Assembly (NCBI GenBank): GCA_944326475.1
Contig: CALVEC010000020.1
Coordinates: 1-32,260 of the forward strand
Reading direction: 5' to 3'
Source: Candidatus Gastranaerophilales bacterium
GTDB taxonomy: Bacteria > Cyanobacteriota > Vampirovibrionia > Gastranaerophilales > Gastranaerophilaceae
Length of the DNA stretch: 32,260 nucleotides
Positions 24,022 through 32,260 of this stretch are shown in pieces (position 1 is the first letter of the stretch; every line of letters begins with the position of its first letter). Position numbers and translations under genes: made by a program. The notes below the pieces were generated by a model, which saw only the letters and a program-made list of their open reading frames with translations, had not been told where the DNA came from and did no database searches.

Positions 24022-27000
24022 TGACCGGCAATCTTTTCACAAAAATTCAAATACCGGTAAGACCGCAAGTTCCGACACAACAAACTGCATCGCAGAGTGT
24101 TTTAAATACATATACTTATAATGCCCAGGATGTGTTTTCTAAATTTGAATATCCGGCAGCCGTTCCTTTAAGCCAGCCCCGAACAACTCCTAAAGGTATT
24201 GTAGAAGATTCGCCGAAGGGCAGATTGATAAAAGAAAACTTTTTCCAATCTATGAAAAGTACTGTAAAAAGTTACGGAGACTATTGCAAATATTTCTATA
24301 ATGCAGGTTTCAAAGGTACGGGCACAGATTATAGCGTCGGCAAAATTAATGACCTTGCAATCAGAGTGGGCAGTTTAGGCATTGCAATAACTCTTGCATC
24401 TTCAAAATTTTTCCCGTTCGCAAGAGGCATGGAGTTTGTAGGACTCGGAACATGGTTTGCTGCAATGGCTGCGTGGCCAAAGATTTTGGCACTGCCCGTA
24501 AAAGCAAAAACCGGGCTTGATCCTACTTTAAAATATGAAGACTCGCAAGGCAGAAGAAAATCATTCTTTGAAGACAGACAGTACCTCTGTTTTGACCTGT
24601 TTAAACATATTGACAAAGACGGAAATTACAATCTGAAAGCTCCCGAGTACGAACTTTTTGACAATATAGGTGACAAACTCGGTATTCCCAGAAATATTCC
24701 CAACAGACGTGAGGCGATTCAAAATAAAATTGCTCAGTACAGTGTACAATACAATGCGTTGATGATGCTTACAGCAGGTGTTATGACTCCTGTTTTGTCT
24801 TCTCTTGTTGCAGATCAGCTTCAAGTACCTCTTGGTACAGCCCTTGAAAAAACAAGAATTGCTTATACCGGAAAAAATATAACTGATTTATCAAACAAAA
24901 TGGAGTCTTTGCTGGCGAGAAACGATATAGATGTTGATGCGGCAGCAGAAACTCTCGGCACACGTTTTGATTCGGAATTAAGTGAAATCATTAAAAACTA
25001 TAAATCCAGAACATCTGCTGATTTGCCGATATATATAACACCGAAAGAAGAAGACAAACTCATAAAACTTCTCGGAAACAGATATTACGGTACAGGATTT
25101 GGCACCGGTATTCTCAAAGAAATGCAGACAGAATCTGTTATAAGCAAAAATGCAATTCCTATAAATCATAATCTCGGTGTTGATGTGAAGAATATTTCCG
25201 AGAATATTGCCGCTAATCTTCAGGAGATTCAGATTGAAAAAATAAGAACAATTTTGGATGAAGTAGAGCAAAATTACAAAAAATTGAATGCCGGTGCAGT
25301 TATTGATGATTCAACAAAGGTTTCAGATCTTATATCTTCTCTGCAATCAAGCAAAAAAGCAAAAACTTTCCGTATAAAATCGCTTATCAGTTCCGCCTCC
25401 GGGTTCTCTGATATGACTGTTCAAGAGTTGAAAAATGCAATAAATACAAAAGACTTAGATAAGTTAAAACTCGAAAATTACAGAATCAGTGCAGCATTGA
25501 CAGAGCAGGAAATCTGGCATGCACTGGATGATGTGAAAGCTATTATGAACAATTTTGACAGAGTCTTCACACCGACAGGTCAAAAGTTTGCTATATCCCA
25601 GCTGCAGATTGAACTTGCAAACAAATTAAGAAAAAATAATGTGCCCGAGGCTGAAATTGAAAAGTTGAATGAAATTTTTGCAAGTGAGATTTCAAAATAT
25701 TTTGATAAACATGTCGGAACATTGGTTCGTGTCGGACAGCTCGAAAAAATGTTTAAAATAGCGGAAATAAATTTGCAAATTAAAGACAAAATTGACAGCT
25801 ATAAAGCCGCTACAATTAAAGATATAGCTGAATCTGTAACTGCGCGTTCTTGGGATAAAATTCCGAAAAAATATTTCAAAATTATCGGATTTACAAAAGA
25901 TGAATTGAACAAACTTGCCGGTATTGATACGGTAAAAGCGGCAGAAATTATTTCTCAGAAATTTAGCGAGCTTGTTAAGAACGAAGAAAAACTTAATCAG
26001 GCTGTCAGCATGATGTCAAAATACGCAGGCGAGGCTGTTACAAAGGAACAAAAAGCTTTTGTTGCTCTTGTTGGTACAAGCAATTCGCCGGGGCTTATTA
26101 AACAAGCGGAAACACTCACACAAAGACTGCTTGAACAAAATTCGTTCACAGATGAACTAAAATCAGGTTTCAGCCGCTACTTTATTTCTAACATAAAATC
26201 AGTAAAACAAAAGGTCATAAATACCATAGACTCTCTCGGAAAACCGATTCAGATACTTGATATCTTTAAAACCCTGAAAAATGTTGATATTGTGGATAAA
26301 ATTGAAAATGGAAATGTAGTCGGAGATAAACTGGTAAATCCTGACGCAGTTCCTCATATTGTCAAAGATTTTCTGGGTGCAGACAGTGATGAATTTGTCA
26401 AAAAAATGCAAGAAGACATGAACGGTGCTAAAAAATATTATACGTTCCACCAGGGGTATGATGAACCGGGAGCTTATAGAAAAGCAGTAAATTCGCTTGT
26501 TGATTATATAAAAGATATTGCGCTTCAAAAAAATGATATCAGTGATTGGATTACAAAATTTGAAGGTCAGCCTGACGGTTACACAAAAGGTATCAAACAC
26601 AGCAAACACATGGTCGGTACGCTTGCAGATACAATATTTGCTCATTTTTCACCGGAAATAAGAGCTGCTATAGAAAAAGGCTCAAACGGTCTTTCTGATA
26701 TATTTGAGAAAAATAAAACACAGATGAAACGCCGCTTCCTCGGTGCTGATAGTGTAATTGTTTTACATTCTAACTTCAAAAACTATGATGCAAATTATGT
26801 TGCAAGTGATGAATTTTGCAGACTTGTTGATAACTTCTTTAACACAACAAATGCGACAGAAGCTGAAAATCTTGGCAGCAAACTTATAAAACTTATTGAG
26901 GGCAGAAGAATTAAAAATCTTAACGATAAAGAAATAGTTGATGCTAAAAATTCGATAACAGGCTATATTCTTCATCTTAAAACCGGCAGCACTTTTGTCA

Positions 27001-27512
27001 AATCCAAGGATTGTCTTGATAGCGTAAAAGACATATATAACTTCAATAACAGCATAAATATGACAAAATTAATTAATAATTTGTTTAACTCAAATGATGT
27101 AAATTATGTCAAAACAGCAAAAGACAGACTCATTCTCTTACTTGAAGACAGAGCAACTGAACTGGGAGCAAAAAAAGATTTTCAGGATGTTTTAAATACA
27201 ATAAACGGCTACATTTCTCATCTTGAAACAGGTTCTGCGTTTGATAAACAAGGCTGTACAGAGCCGTTCTACAGAATATTGAACGCAAAAACCGCAAATA
27301 AAGACATCGGAGAAATGGCAGGTAAAAATACAGTAGACTTTATGCTCAGAGCTGCTCAAAATATACGCTCAAGAAACAAATGGCAGCTTCTGGTATGGTC
27401 GCTGTTTGCGGCAACCGTCGGTATATCGGTCGTTACAATAGCAAATATGGGACACACAAACTCTTTCAATCCTGATCATTGGAAGAAAAGTGAAAATGGA
27501 GACAAAAAATGA
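24021..27512 (+). CDS. Giant membrane-anchored protein (1163 aa) with internal duplication
   Basis: No family recognised. The N-terminus is polar and Pro/Gln-rich. Hydrophobic segments lie near residues 110-126, 132-152 and 245-265, and one more at the very C-terminus near 1121-1142 (LLVWSLFAATVGISVVTIAN). About 850 mostly helical, charged residues between them would form a large soluble domain held at both ends. An EF-hand-like loop DKDGNYNLKAPE lies near residue 198, though the usual Gly at position 6 is Tyr. Near residues 935-1090 two segments repeat each other: LVDNFFN...ITGYILHLKTGSTF and LINNLFN...INGYISHLETGSAF. One-base overlap with the gene upstream and 4-base overlap with the GH13 gene downstream. 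Confidence 0.82.
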   Translation: MTGNLFTKIQIPVRPQVPTQQTASQSVLNTYTYNAQDVFSKFEYPAAVPLSQPRTTPKGIVEDSPKGRLIKENFFQSMKSTVKSYGDYCKYFYNAGFKGTGTDYSVGKINDLAIRVGSLGIAITLASSKFFPFARGMEFVGLGTWFAAMAAWPKILALPVKAKTGLDPTLKYEDSQGRRKSFFEDRQYLCFDLFKHIDKDGNYNLKAPEYELFDNIGDKLGIPRNIPNRREAIQNKIAQYSVQYNALMMLTAGVMTPVLSSLVADQLQVPLGTALEKTRIAYTGKNITDLSNKMESLLARNDIDVDAAAETLGTRFDSELSEIIKNYKSRTSADLPIYITPKEEDKLIKLLGNRYYGTGFGTGILKEMQTESVISKNAIPINHNLGVDVKNISENIAANLQEIQIEKIRTILDEVEQNYKKLNAGAVIDDSTKVSDLISSLQSSKKAKTFRIKSLISSASGFSDMTVQELKNAINTKDLDKLKLENYRISAALTEQEIWHALDDVKAIMNNFDRVFTPTGQKFAISQLQIELANKLRKNNVPEAEIEKLNEIFASEISKYFDKHVGTLVRVGQLEKMFKIAEINLQIKDKIDSYKAATIKDIAESVTARSWDKIPKKYFKIIGFTKDELNKLAGIDTVKAAEIISQKFSELVKNEEKLNQAVSMMSKYAGEAVTKEQKAFVALVGTSNSPGLIKQAETLTQRLLEQNSFTDELKSGFSRYFISNIKSVKQKVINTIDSLGKPIQILDIFKTLKNVDIVDKIENGNVVGDKLVNPDAVPHIVKDFLGADSDEFVKKMQEDMNGAKKYYTFHQGYDEPGAYRKAVNSLVDYIKDIALQKNDISDWITKFEGQPDGYTKGIKHSKHMVGTLADTIFAHFSPEIRAAIEKGSNGLSDIFEKNKTQMKRRFLGADSVIVLHSNFKNYDANYVASDEFCRLVDNFFNTTNATEAENLGSKLIKLIEGRRIKNLNDKEIVDAKNSITGYILHLKTGSTFVKSKDCLDSVKDIYNFNNSINMTKLINNLFNSNDVNYVKTAKDRLILLLEDRATELGAKKDFQDVLNTINGYISHLETGSAFDKQGCTEPFYRILNAKTANKDIGEMAGKNTVDFMLRAAQNIRSRNKWQLLVWSLFAATVGISVVTIANMGHTNSFNPDHWKKSENGDKK

Positions 27513-29587
27513 AGATTAATCAGATAAACAATTCATACACACAAAAAACTTCATTCAAGGCTTCATTGCTGGATGTGATGAATAATAAATATAATCACAA
27601 GACGCAATCTCCATCTATTCCTGGAGCCGGCAGTCTTCTTCAGGGCGGATATGTTCCGGTGTCTACCCCGATTGCTGATAAATACAACAGAACCGGCAAT
27701 CTTATAGATATAATGATGCGTCCCAAAACTCAAAGTGTTATTCCGTCAGGTTCGATTAATACGGATTTAAAAACACCAAAACTTGACGGTTACAAAAACA
27801 ATCTTCGTTCTATGTTCCAGAACAATCAGGCTGTTATCTATGCTATGGTGCCGAGAACTTTTAACGCAAAAGACACAGACGGCAACGGGCTTATTGAAGG
27901 AAATGAGGAAAGCGGTTCGTTTATAAATATGATTGAGCGTCTTGATGAACTGAAAAGCTATGGCATTAACACGCTTCACTGGCTGCCGATTAATCCTCCG
28001 GGAGTGTTCTCTGCAAAAGGCGATTCCGGTTCTGTTTATGCGCCGGCTGATTATTTGTCAATAGATCCGCTTCTTGACGATCCCAAAAATCCGAAAAATG
28101 TTTATGAGGAAGCAAAAGAAGCTATTAATGAATGCCACAAACGCGGTATTAGAGTAATGCTTGATTTACCGAGCTGTATGTCTGCAGATTTGTATGCTGA
28201 AAGGTTTAATGACCTCAGTGCGGTAGGAGCGGATGGCAAACCTAAAACTCCTGAAGGCTGGGAAGATATAAAAATGTTCAAGGTTTGGGAAGATGCCGAT
28301 AAAAAAATACTAAACCAGGCGCTTGTTGATTATCACAAAAAATTTATTGATATGTGTATTGACCTGGGTATTGACGGTATCAGAGCCGATGTATCCAGAG
28401 CAAAATCACCGCAGTTCTGGGATGTGATAATTCCTTACGCAAGAAGCAAAGATCCTGAATTTGCAATGCTTGCAGAAACTTACACATATGAAGATGCTTC
28501 GCCGATGAAAAACATGCCTGCTGACAGACCGGAAGAAGCACTAAAAGCCGGTTTTGATTCTTATTACGGTCAGTACCATATATTCCCGATTTGGAAAGCT
28601 TCCGATTTCCACAAATTTGTTACTGAAAATCTTGAAATGACTCACAAACCGGATTTTGACAAAGGCAAATCTATAATAGGTTCATTTGCAACTCATGATG
28701 ATAAGAGTGCAATGTCTAACGGCGGTGCTGATTACTGTATGCTGACGAACGTTGCGCAGGCTACGCTGCCTATGCTTAACCCGTATATTGTATCAGGTTA
28801 TGAATCAGGTGACAGATATATATATGACTACGCTAATAAAATACTGAATGTTTCATTTAATGATTTAATGAAGAATCCGCGTTACAGTAAAGTTTTAGAT
28901 GCAATATTGGTGGAAAAAGATTCACCTAATTTAATTGAGCTTGAGAAAAAACTTGGAGTCAGGGAGGATGATGTAGTTCCTTACAGCAAGATAGAGGCGC
29001 TCATAAAAAGTCCTAAAGCAGATATGAAACTGGAGGATTTGAAAGAAGATCCTGAATTTGGCGAAGTAGTAGATTTTCTGAGTACATTCTCGCTTACAAA
29101 AGACAGTATAATCCACTATGCACATAATGAACAAATTGACATTTTTAACCGTTCAAGAAGACCGGGCGGAAAAAATCCGGAAATCGGGCGTCATTTTGGC
29201 AAACTGATGAACGAAGTCAGAAAACAGTACTATGATGTAATAGGTGCAAAAGGTTCATCATATATGCCGTTGAAAGTAAAAGGCGATGACAGAGATGATG
29301 TTATAGCTTATGCAAGACACAATCACGGAAAAACACTTGTTGTTATTTTGAACAAAAATGTTCATTCCGGTCACAAGGTCAAGGTTTTTGTTCCCGGATT
29401 GAAAGCGACACAGACTCTTACAGACCTTTCACCTGAGTATGGTCAAAAGAGCTTGTGGAAAGCCGAAAACGGTGCTATTGATATTGAGCTTGGTATGGCA
29501 AGAGGGCATATTTTTGAGATAGATGACCCGAACATTGAACAACTTGTTCTTCAGTCCGGCGGAAAAGTCTACAAGCAGAATATGTAG
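27509..29587 (+). CDS. GH13 alpha-amylase-family enzyme with EF-hand loop and F-K-A N-terminus
   Basis: 692 residues. After a 100-residue, non-signal-peptide N-terminus (MKINQINNSYTQKTSFKASL), a GH13 (beta/alpha)8 barrel follows. Visible are the predicted nucleophile D294 in GIDGIRADVSRA (region II), acid/base E323 in MLAETYTYED (region III), and H396-D397 in SFATHDDKS (region IV). Region I reads VMLDLPSCMS instead of the usual DxxxNH, so its Asn and His are missing. Near the barrel start, D122-E133 (DTDGNGLIEGNE) is a perfect EF-hand-type calcium loop. A C-terminal beta domain covers about 600-690. It probably acts on alpha-glucans, as hydrolase or transglycosylase; the specificity is unclear. 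Coupled by ATGA overlap to the giant membrane protein. It ends 4 nt from a convergent gene. Confidence 0.88.
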   Translation: MKINQINNSYTQKTSFKASLLDVMNNKYNHKTQSPSIPGAGSLLQGGYVPVSTPIADKYNRTGNLIDIMMRPKTQSVIPSGSINTDLKTPKLDGYKNNLRSMFQNNQAVIYAMVPRTFNAKDTDGNGLIEGNEESGSFINMIERLDELKSYGINTLHWLPINPPGVFSAKGDSGSVYAPADYLSIDPLLDDPKNPKNVYEEAKEAINECHKRGIRVMLDLPSCMSADLYAERFNDLSAVGADGKPKTPEGWEDIKMFKVWEDADKKILNQALVDYHKKFIDMCIDLGIDGIRADVSRAKSPQFWDVIIPYARSKDPEFAMLAETYTYEDASPMKNMPADRPEEALKAGFDSYYGQYHIFPIWKASDFHKFVTENLEMTHKPDFDKGKSIIGSFATHDDKSAMSNGGADYCMLTNVAQATLPMLNPYIVSGYESGDRYIYDYANKILNVSFNDLMKNPRYSKVLDAILVEKDSPNLIELEKKLGVREDDVVPYSKIEALIKSPKADMKLEDLKEDPEFGEVVDFLSTFSLTKDSIIHYAHNEQIDIFNRSRRPGGKNPEIGRHFGKLMNEVRKQYYDVIGAKGSSYMPLKVKGDDRDDVIAYARHNHGKTLVVILNKNVHSGHKVKVFVPGLKATQTLTDLSPEYGQKSLWKAENGAIDIELGMARGHIFEIDDPNIEQLVLQSGGKVYKQNM

Positions 29588-29591
29588 GATT

Positions 29592-29954
29592 TTAGTAGTT
29601 ATCCATTGTTTTGGCAAAACAGTCCAAGCTCATTAAGCAGTAAGACCCGATTCGAGATGCTTTTTGGGTTTCCGGATTGATAATAAGCACATACGGGACT
29701 TCATTTATGTTCCATTTTTTGATTAATTTTTTAGAGAGTGCTGTATTTGCATTTTGTCTAACAAAATTGAATTTTTTGTTGTAGTGTTTTTTTGTATCGT
29801 AATAAATTGTATCGAAATAATTGCAGGCACTACAGTTGTCCTGATACATATAAAACACAAAAGGCTTTTTTGATTGCATTGCATCGTCAAAAGACAAAGA
29901 TGCCGCCGGCAAAACCAAAACAAAAAGAAGAAATAAGACTAAAATATATTTCAT
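29592..29954 (-). CDS. Exported thioredoxin-fold protein
   Basis: 120 residues. Residues 1-20 are a signal peptide (MKYILVLFLLFVLVLPAASL), so it should act outside the cytoplasmic membrane. The mature part has YQDNCSACNYFDTIYYD with C41-x-x-C44 as a thioredoxin-like redox pair, and VPYVLI with the cis-Pro loop. A further pair, SYCLMSLDC, lies near the C-terminus. It resembles the small thioredoxin_2/DsbD-gamma-like or SoxW-type proteins that reduce or rearrange disulfides. It begins 2 nt after the stop of the MerR-like gene, so the two form an operon. Confidence 0.82.
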   Translation of the reverse strand: MKYILVLFLLFVLVLPAASLSFDDAMQSKKPFVFYMYQDNCSACNYFDTIYYDTKKHYNKKFNFVRQNANTALSKKLIKKWNINEVPYVLIINPETQKASRIGSYCLMSLDCFAKTMDNY

Positions 29955-29956
29955 CG

Positions 29957-30544
29957 TTATAAAATGGTTTCACCGTTTTTCTTCACGTACAGTCCGAGAC
30001 CTATTGTTTTGTATTTGCTCAGTTCGTTTTTCAGATTGTAATTTTCTTTGTTTAGCTCGTTCATTTTGTATCTGAGCGTTTCATTTTCAGTTTTACATCT
30101 GACGAGTTCTACAACAACTTCGTCCATGCCATCCAATTTTTCATCAATCATTTTTGAAAGCTTGGCGGCGATGTTGTCTTCCAATGATTCCAGAGTTGTA
30201 ATCATTTTCTGTACAGCAGTGGACGCAGGCTGTTTTGCCGGAGCAACTCTTTCCACAGGATTGGCAACTGTGCGGTTTTGTAATTTTTGTGCATTATCGT
30301 GCAATGATTTTACCTTTCTGAGAATTTCTACATCATCTCTTGAAAAATAAGTTCTTCCATGTGCATCTTTTTTGGGCATAAGAGAAACTTTTGCACAAAG
30401 TTTAGCTATACCTTTATTGTCAATTTGTAATAGATTTCGCACTGTTTCAACTGAAAAATTTTGAATTTTGTTATCAAAATTCACATATTGATTTTTCTGT
30501 TGTTGTCTTCTTTGCGGCTGTCTGCCGTTAATTAAAGTAGCCAA
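29957..30544 (-). CDS. MerR-like winged-helix protein with C-terminal coiled coil
   Basis: 195 residues, with TTG start at 30544 and a good GAGGAG 5-6 nt upstream. After a basic Gln-rich N-terminus (RQPQRRQQQKNQ), residues 33-80 look like a MerR-type helix-turn-helix and wing (DNKGIAKLCAKVSLMPKKDA, then GRTYFSRDDVEILRKVKSL). A Pro/Ala linker precedes a long coiled coil (about residues 112-178: KMITTLESLEDNIAAKLSKM and LNKENYNLKNELSKYKTI). There is no obvious effector-binding domain, so it may be a structural DNA-binding or phage-type regulator rather than a metal sensor. The partner gene encodes an exported thioredoxin-fold protein. Confidence 0.75.
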   Translation of the reverse strand: MATLINGRQPQRRQQQKNQYVNFDNKIQNFSVETVRNLLQIDNKGIAKLCAKVSLMPKKDAHGRTYFSRDDVEILRKVKSLHDNAQKLQNRTVANPVERVAPAKQPASTAVQKMITTLESLEDNIAAKLSKMIDEKLDGMDEVVVELVRCKTENETLRYKMNELNKENYNLKNELSKYKTIGLGLYVKKNGETIL

Positions 30545-30583
30545 AATTACTCCTCACAATAAAGATAAAGTCCTATTGACAAT

Positions 30584-30589
30584 ATTATA
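30584..30589 (-). promoter_or_regulatory. -10 box (TATAAT) of the MerR-like gene
   Basis: Perfect TATAAT on the minus strand about 39 nt upstream of the TTG start. The -35 region is weak (TTTTCA at 17-nt spacing). Confidence 0.5.
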
Positions 30590-30677
30590 TTTTAAATTTT
30601 AATCAATGAAAACATTTTTAACCGCATTCTTTACAATAGGTTAAATTTATATATTTTTTACAACAGGGAAAATTTGG

Positions 30678-31994
30678 CTAAATCAGCTCACCACGCAAAT
30701 GCCACACACTTGCACCTGTTATTTTTACGTTTACAAATTGACCTGTTAAAGAATTGTCTCCTGAAAAATGGACTATTTTATTATTTCTTGCACGACCGGC
30801 AAGAATGCACTGTCCGTCTTTGTCTTCAGAAGATTCTACCAAAATTTCCTGAATTTTGCCCACAAATTTTTTGTTGGATTTCAGGCATGCCTCTTTAACT
30901 TTTTCATTCAGTCTGGCGAGTCTTTCAAATTTTGTATCTTCATCAATGAATTTGTCTGTCCATCTGGCTGCTTTTGTAAACTCTCTCGGCGAGTATGCCG
31001 CAGTATTTGAATAATCCAGCTCAAACTCATCAATAGCACTCAATGTATCCAAAAATTGTTCTTCTGTTTCTCCGGGAAAACCTGCTATAAAATCAGAAGT
31101 TATTGTAACATCCTCAAATCTGTCTCTTATTTTTTTCACTATAGCGCCGTATTGTTCTCTGTTGTAGCGTCTGTTCATGGCAGCAAGTACTTCCGAGTTG
31201 CCTGATTGCATGGGGATGTGGAAATATTCGCAAACTTTATCGCACTCCTCAACTGCGTCTATCAAATCATCGGAAATGTCTGTAGGGTAAGATGTTACAA
31301 ATCGTATCCTGAATTTTCCGTCTATTTTGTTTAACTCTCTTAAAAGATTTGCCAGTGTTACGCCGCTCTCAAGTGTTTTCCCGTAACTATCAACATTTTG
31401 TCCCAAAAGGGTGATTTCTCTAAATCCTTGTTGTATTGCAGTTTCAGCTTCTTTTATAATTTTTTCCGGATCTCTGCTTCGTTCTCTGCCTCTTGTGAAA
31501 GGAACTATGCAGTATGTACAAAAGTTGTCGCAGCCTTCTGTAATAGGTATCCAGGCATTTAGACTTTCCGTTCTTTTGATTGTATACCGGGTTTCGTCGG
31601 TGATGTATGGTTTATTCGTAACTGCACAAACTCTTTCTCCGCTATAAATTCGTTTTACAAGTTCCGGAAGCTGATAGATATTGTGCGTACCGAAAACTAA
31701 ATCAAGATAAGGAAAACGTTTCAGAAGTTTGTCTTTGTCCTGTTGGGCAACGCAGCCGCAAAACGCAATCTTTAACCCTCTGTTTTTTTGTTTCCATTTT
31801 CCCCAGACGCCTACTCTGCTGTATGCTTTGTCAGCCGAGAGCTGTCTTATACTGCAGGTGTTAATGATAAGAAAATCAGCTTCCTCTGCTCTCTTTGTTT
31901 CTTCAAAGTCAAAATGAGAGAGCATACCGAGTATTCTTTCAGAGTCAGATTTGTTCATCTGGCAGCCGAGTGTTTCAACAAAAACCTTTTTCAT
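30678..31994 (-). CDS. miaB: tRNA-2-methylthio-N6-dimethylallyladenosine synthase MiaB
   Basis: 438 residues, the usual length. It is a radical-SAM methylthiotransferase that converts i6A37 to ms2i6A37 in tRNAs reading UNN codons. The N-terminal UPF0004 domain has its three cluster Cys in ETLGCQMNKSDSE, IINTCSIRQ and AFCGCVAQQ. The radical-SAM CxxxCxxC is EGCDNFCTYCIVPFTRGRER. TLLGQNVDSYG, FHIPMQSGNSEVLAAMNRRY and DFIAGFPGETEEQF are typical of MiaB rather than MtaB or RimO. A C-terminal TRAM domain covers about residues 375-438. ATG start; no Shine-Dalgarno. A TATAAT lies 7 nt upstream, so the mRNA may be leaderless. Confidence 0.96.
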   Translation of the reverse strand: MKKVFVETLGCQMNKSDSERILGMLSHFDFEETKRAEEADFLIINTCSIRQLSADKAYSRVGVWGKWKQKNRGLKIAFCGCVAQQDKDKLLKRFPYLDLVFGTHNIYQLPELVKRIYSGERVCAVTNKPYITDETRYTIKRTESLNAWIPITEGCDNFCTYCIVPFTRGRERSRDPEKIIKEAETAIQQGFREITLLGQNVDSYGKTLESGVTLANLLRELNKIDGKFRIRFVTSYPTDISDDLIDAVEECDKVCEYFHIPMQSGNSEVLAAMNRRYNREQYGAIVKKIRDRFEDVTITSDFIAGFPGETEEQFLDTLSAIDEFELDYSNTAAYSPREFTKAARWTDKFIDEDTKFERLARLNEKVKEACLKSNKKFVGKIQEILVESSEDKDGQCILAGRARNNKIVHFSGDNSLTGQFVNVKITGASVWHLRGELI

Positions 31995-32001
31995 AAGGTT
32001 T

Positions 32002-32007
32002 ATTATA
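32002..32007 (-). promoter_or_regulatory. -10 box (TATAAT) of miaB, leaderless arrangement
   Basis: Perfect TATAAT on the minus strand with only 7 nt before the ATG at 31994. The -35 position is poor (TTTTTA). Transcription would start within a base or two of the start codon. Confidence 0.5.
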
Positions 32008-32025
32008 CTTAAAACATAATTAAAT

Positions 32026-32059
32026 AAAAAGAGAGTGTTTGGAAAAACACTCTCTTTTT
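32026..32059 (-). terminator. Strong hairpin terminator of the truncated right-edge gene
   Basis: A perfect 15-bp stem AAAAAGAGAGTGTTT / AAACACTCTCTTTTT with a GGAA loop. A/T runs on both arms make it usable in both directions. It isolates miaB from the gene upstream. Confidence 0.93.
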
Positions 32060-32080
32060 ACGTTTTGGTTAATATATATT

Positions 32081-32260
32081 TTATGCTCCGCCTTCTTCAC
32101 CGATGGCTTTTGTGGTTGTTGATTGATAGTTTTGAATCATTTCAATAAACTGCTGTACGGATAAATTTGTATTTGTGTCTCCGCCGCCTTCTTCACCGAT
32201 GGCTTTTGTGGTTGTTGATTGATAGTTTTGAATCATTTCAATAAACTGCTGTACGGATAA
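32081..32260 (-). CDS. 3' end of a protein with tandem QQFIEMIQNYQ repeats (truncated by the window)
   Basis: Only the last 59 residues are present. They hold two copies of LSVQQFIEMIQNYQSTTTKA followed by IGEEGG, separated by GDTNTN, ending in Ala and TAA. The pattern alternates an amphipathic helix with a Gly/Glu/Thr-rich linker. Family not recognised; the number of repeats and the N-terminus lie outside the window. The frame is supported by the stop codon and the strong terminator 21 nt downstream. Confidence 0.75.
   Translation of the reverse strand, partial: LSVQQFIEMIQNYQSTTTKAIGEEGGGDTNTNLSVQQFIEMIQNYQSTTTKAIGEEGGA
32088..32260 (-). repeat. Exact tandem duplication, 96-bp period
   Basis: 77 bp at 32088-32164 recur without a difference I can find at 32184-32260, giving a 96-bp (32-codon) in-frame period. 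The array probably continues past the window edge. Confidence 0.93.

Overview
The window most resembles an AT-rich, Gram-negative, flagellated gut bacterium of the Gastranaerophilales/Vampirovibrionia ('Melainabacteria') type. This is an inference. It rests on Kdo-pathway genes, a flagellar export operon, and several unrelated proteins that share a short N-terminal segment ending in an [S/T/V]-F-[K/G] motif, a pattern I associate with that lineage. No rRNA, tRNA, transposase, integrase or CRISPR array was seen.

Left third (1-9000) is accessory. Two cargo blocks are each bounded on the left by one short intergenic repeat (R1: 119-178 and 6092-6152) and on the right by a different, longer one (R2: 3858-4111 and 8342-8578), in the same order and orientation. 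Block 1 carries, all on the minus strand, an ATG-less toxin-like ORF, two small membrane proteins and a protein ending in a 20-residue repeat solenoid. Block 2 carries one protein made almost entirely of twelve 36-residue mTERF/TALE-like helical repeats. Between the blocks are two stress modules: a metallo-beta-lactamase-fold hydrolase divergent from an HxlR regulator, and a copper module with two CsoR-type operators, a 39-residue 10-Cys metallothionein and a CsoR repressor with the Cu(I) C-H-C ligand spacing.

Middle (9000-22000) is core metabolism and motility. kdsD and kdsC (Kdo synthesis) overlap by one base. They converge on a five-gene minus-strand operon, fliF - divergent protein in the fliG position - fliH - flhA - fliI, with 4-nt overlaps at two junctions and a sigma70-like promoter. 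Enolase lies upstream with its own promoter and terminator. On the plus strand follow an organophosphate:phosphate antiporter-type MFS transporter and a spermidine synthase.

Right part (22000-32260) begins with a lone F-K-A motif protein. Then comes a tightly overlapping three-gene operon: a 359-aa membrane protein, a 1163-aa membrane-anchored protein with an internal duplication, and a GH13 amylase-family enzyme with an EF-hand loop and an F-K-A N-terminus. The GH13 gene converges on a MerR-like coiled-coil regulator plus an exported thioredoxin-fold protein. miaB follows, then a strong hairpin terminator and the truncated 3' end of a gene containing an exact tandem duplication with a 96-bp period.

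The best candidates for something undescribed are the R1/R2-bounded cargo blocks, the 36-residue repeat protein, the shared F-K-A N-terminal motif (possibly a sorting signal), and the membrane-protein/GH13 operon.
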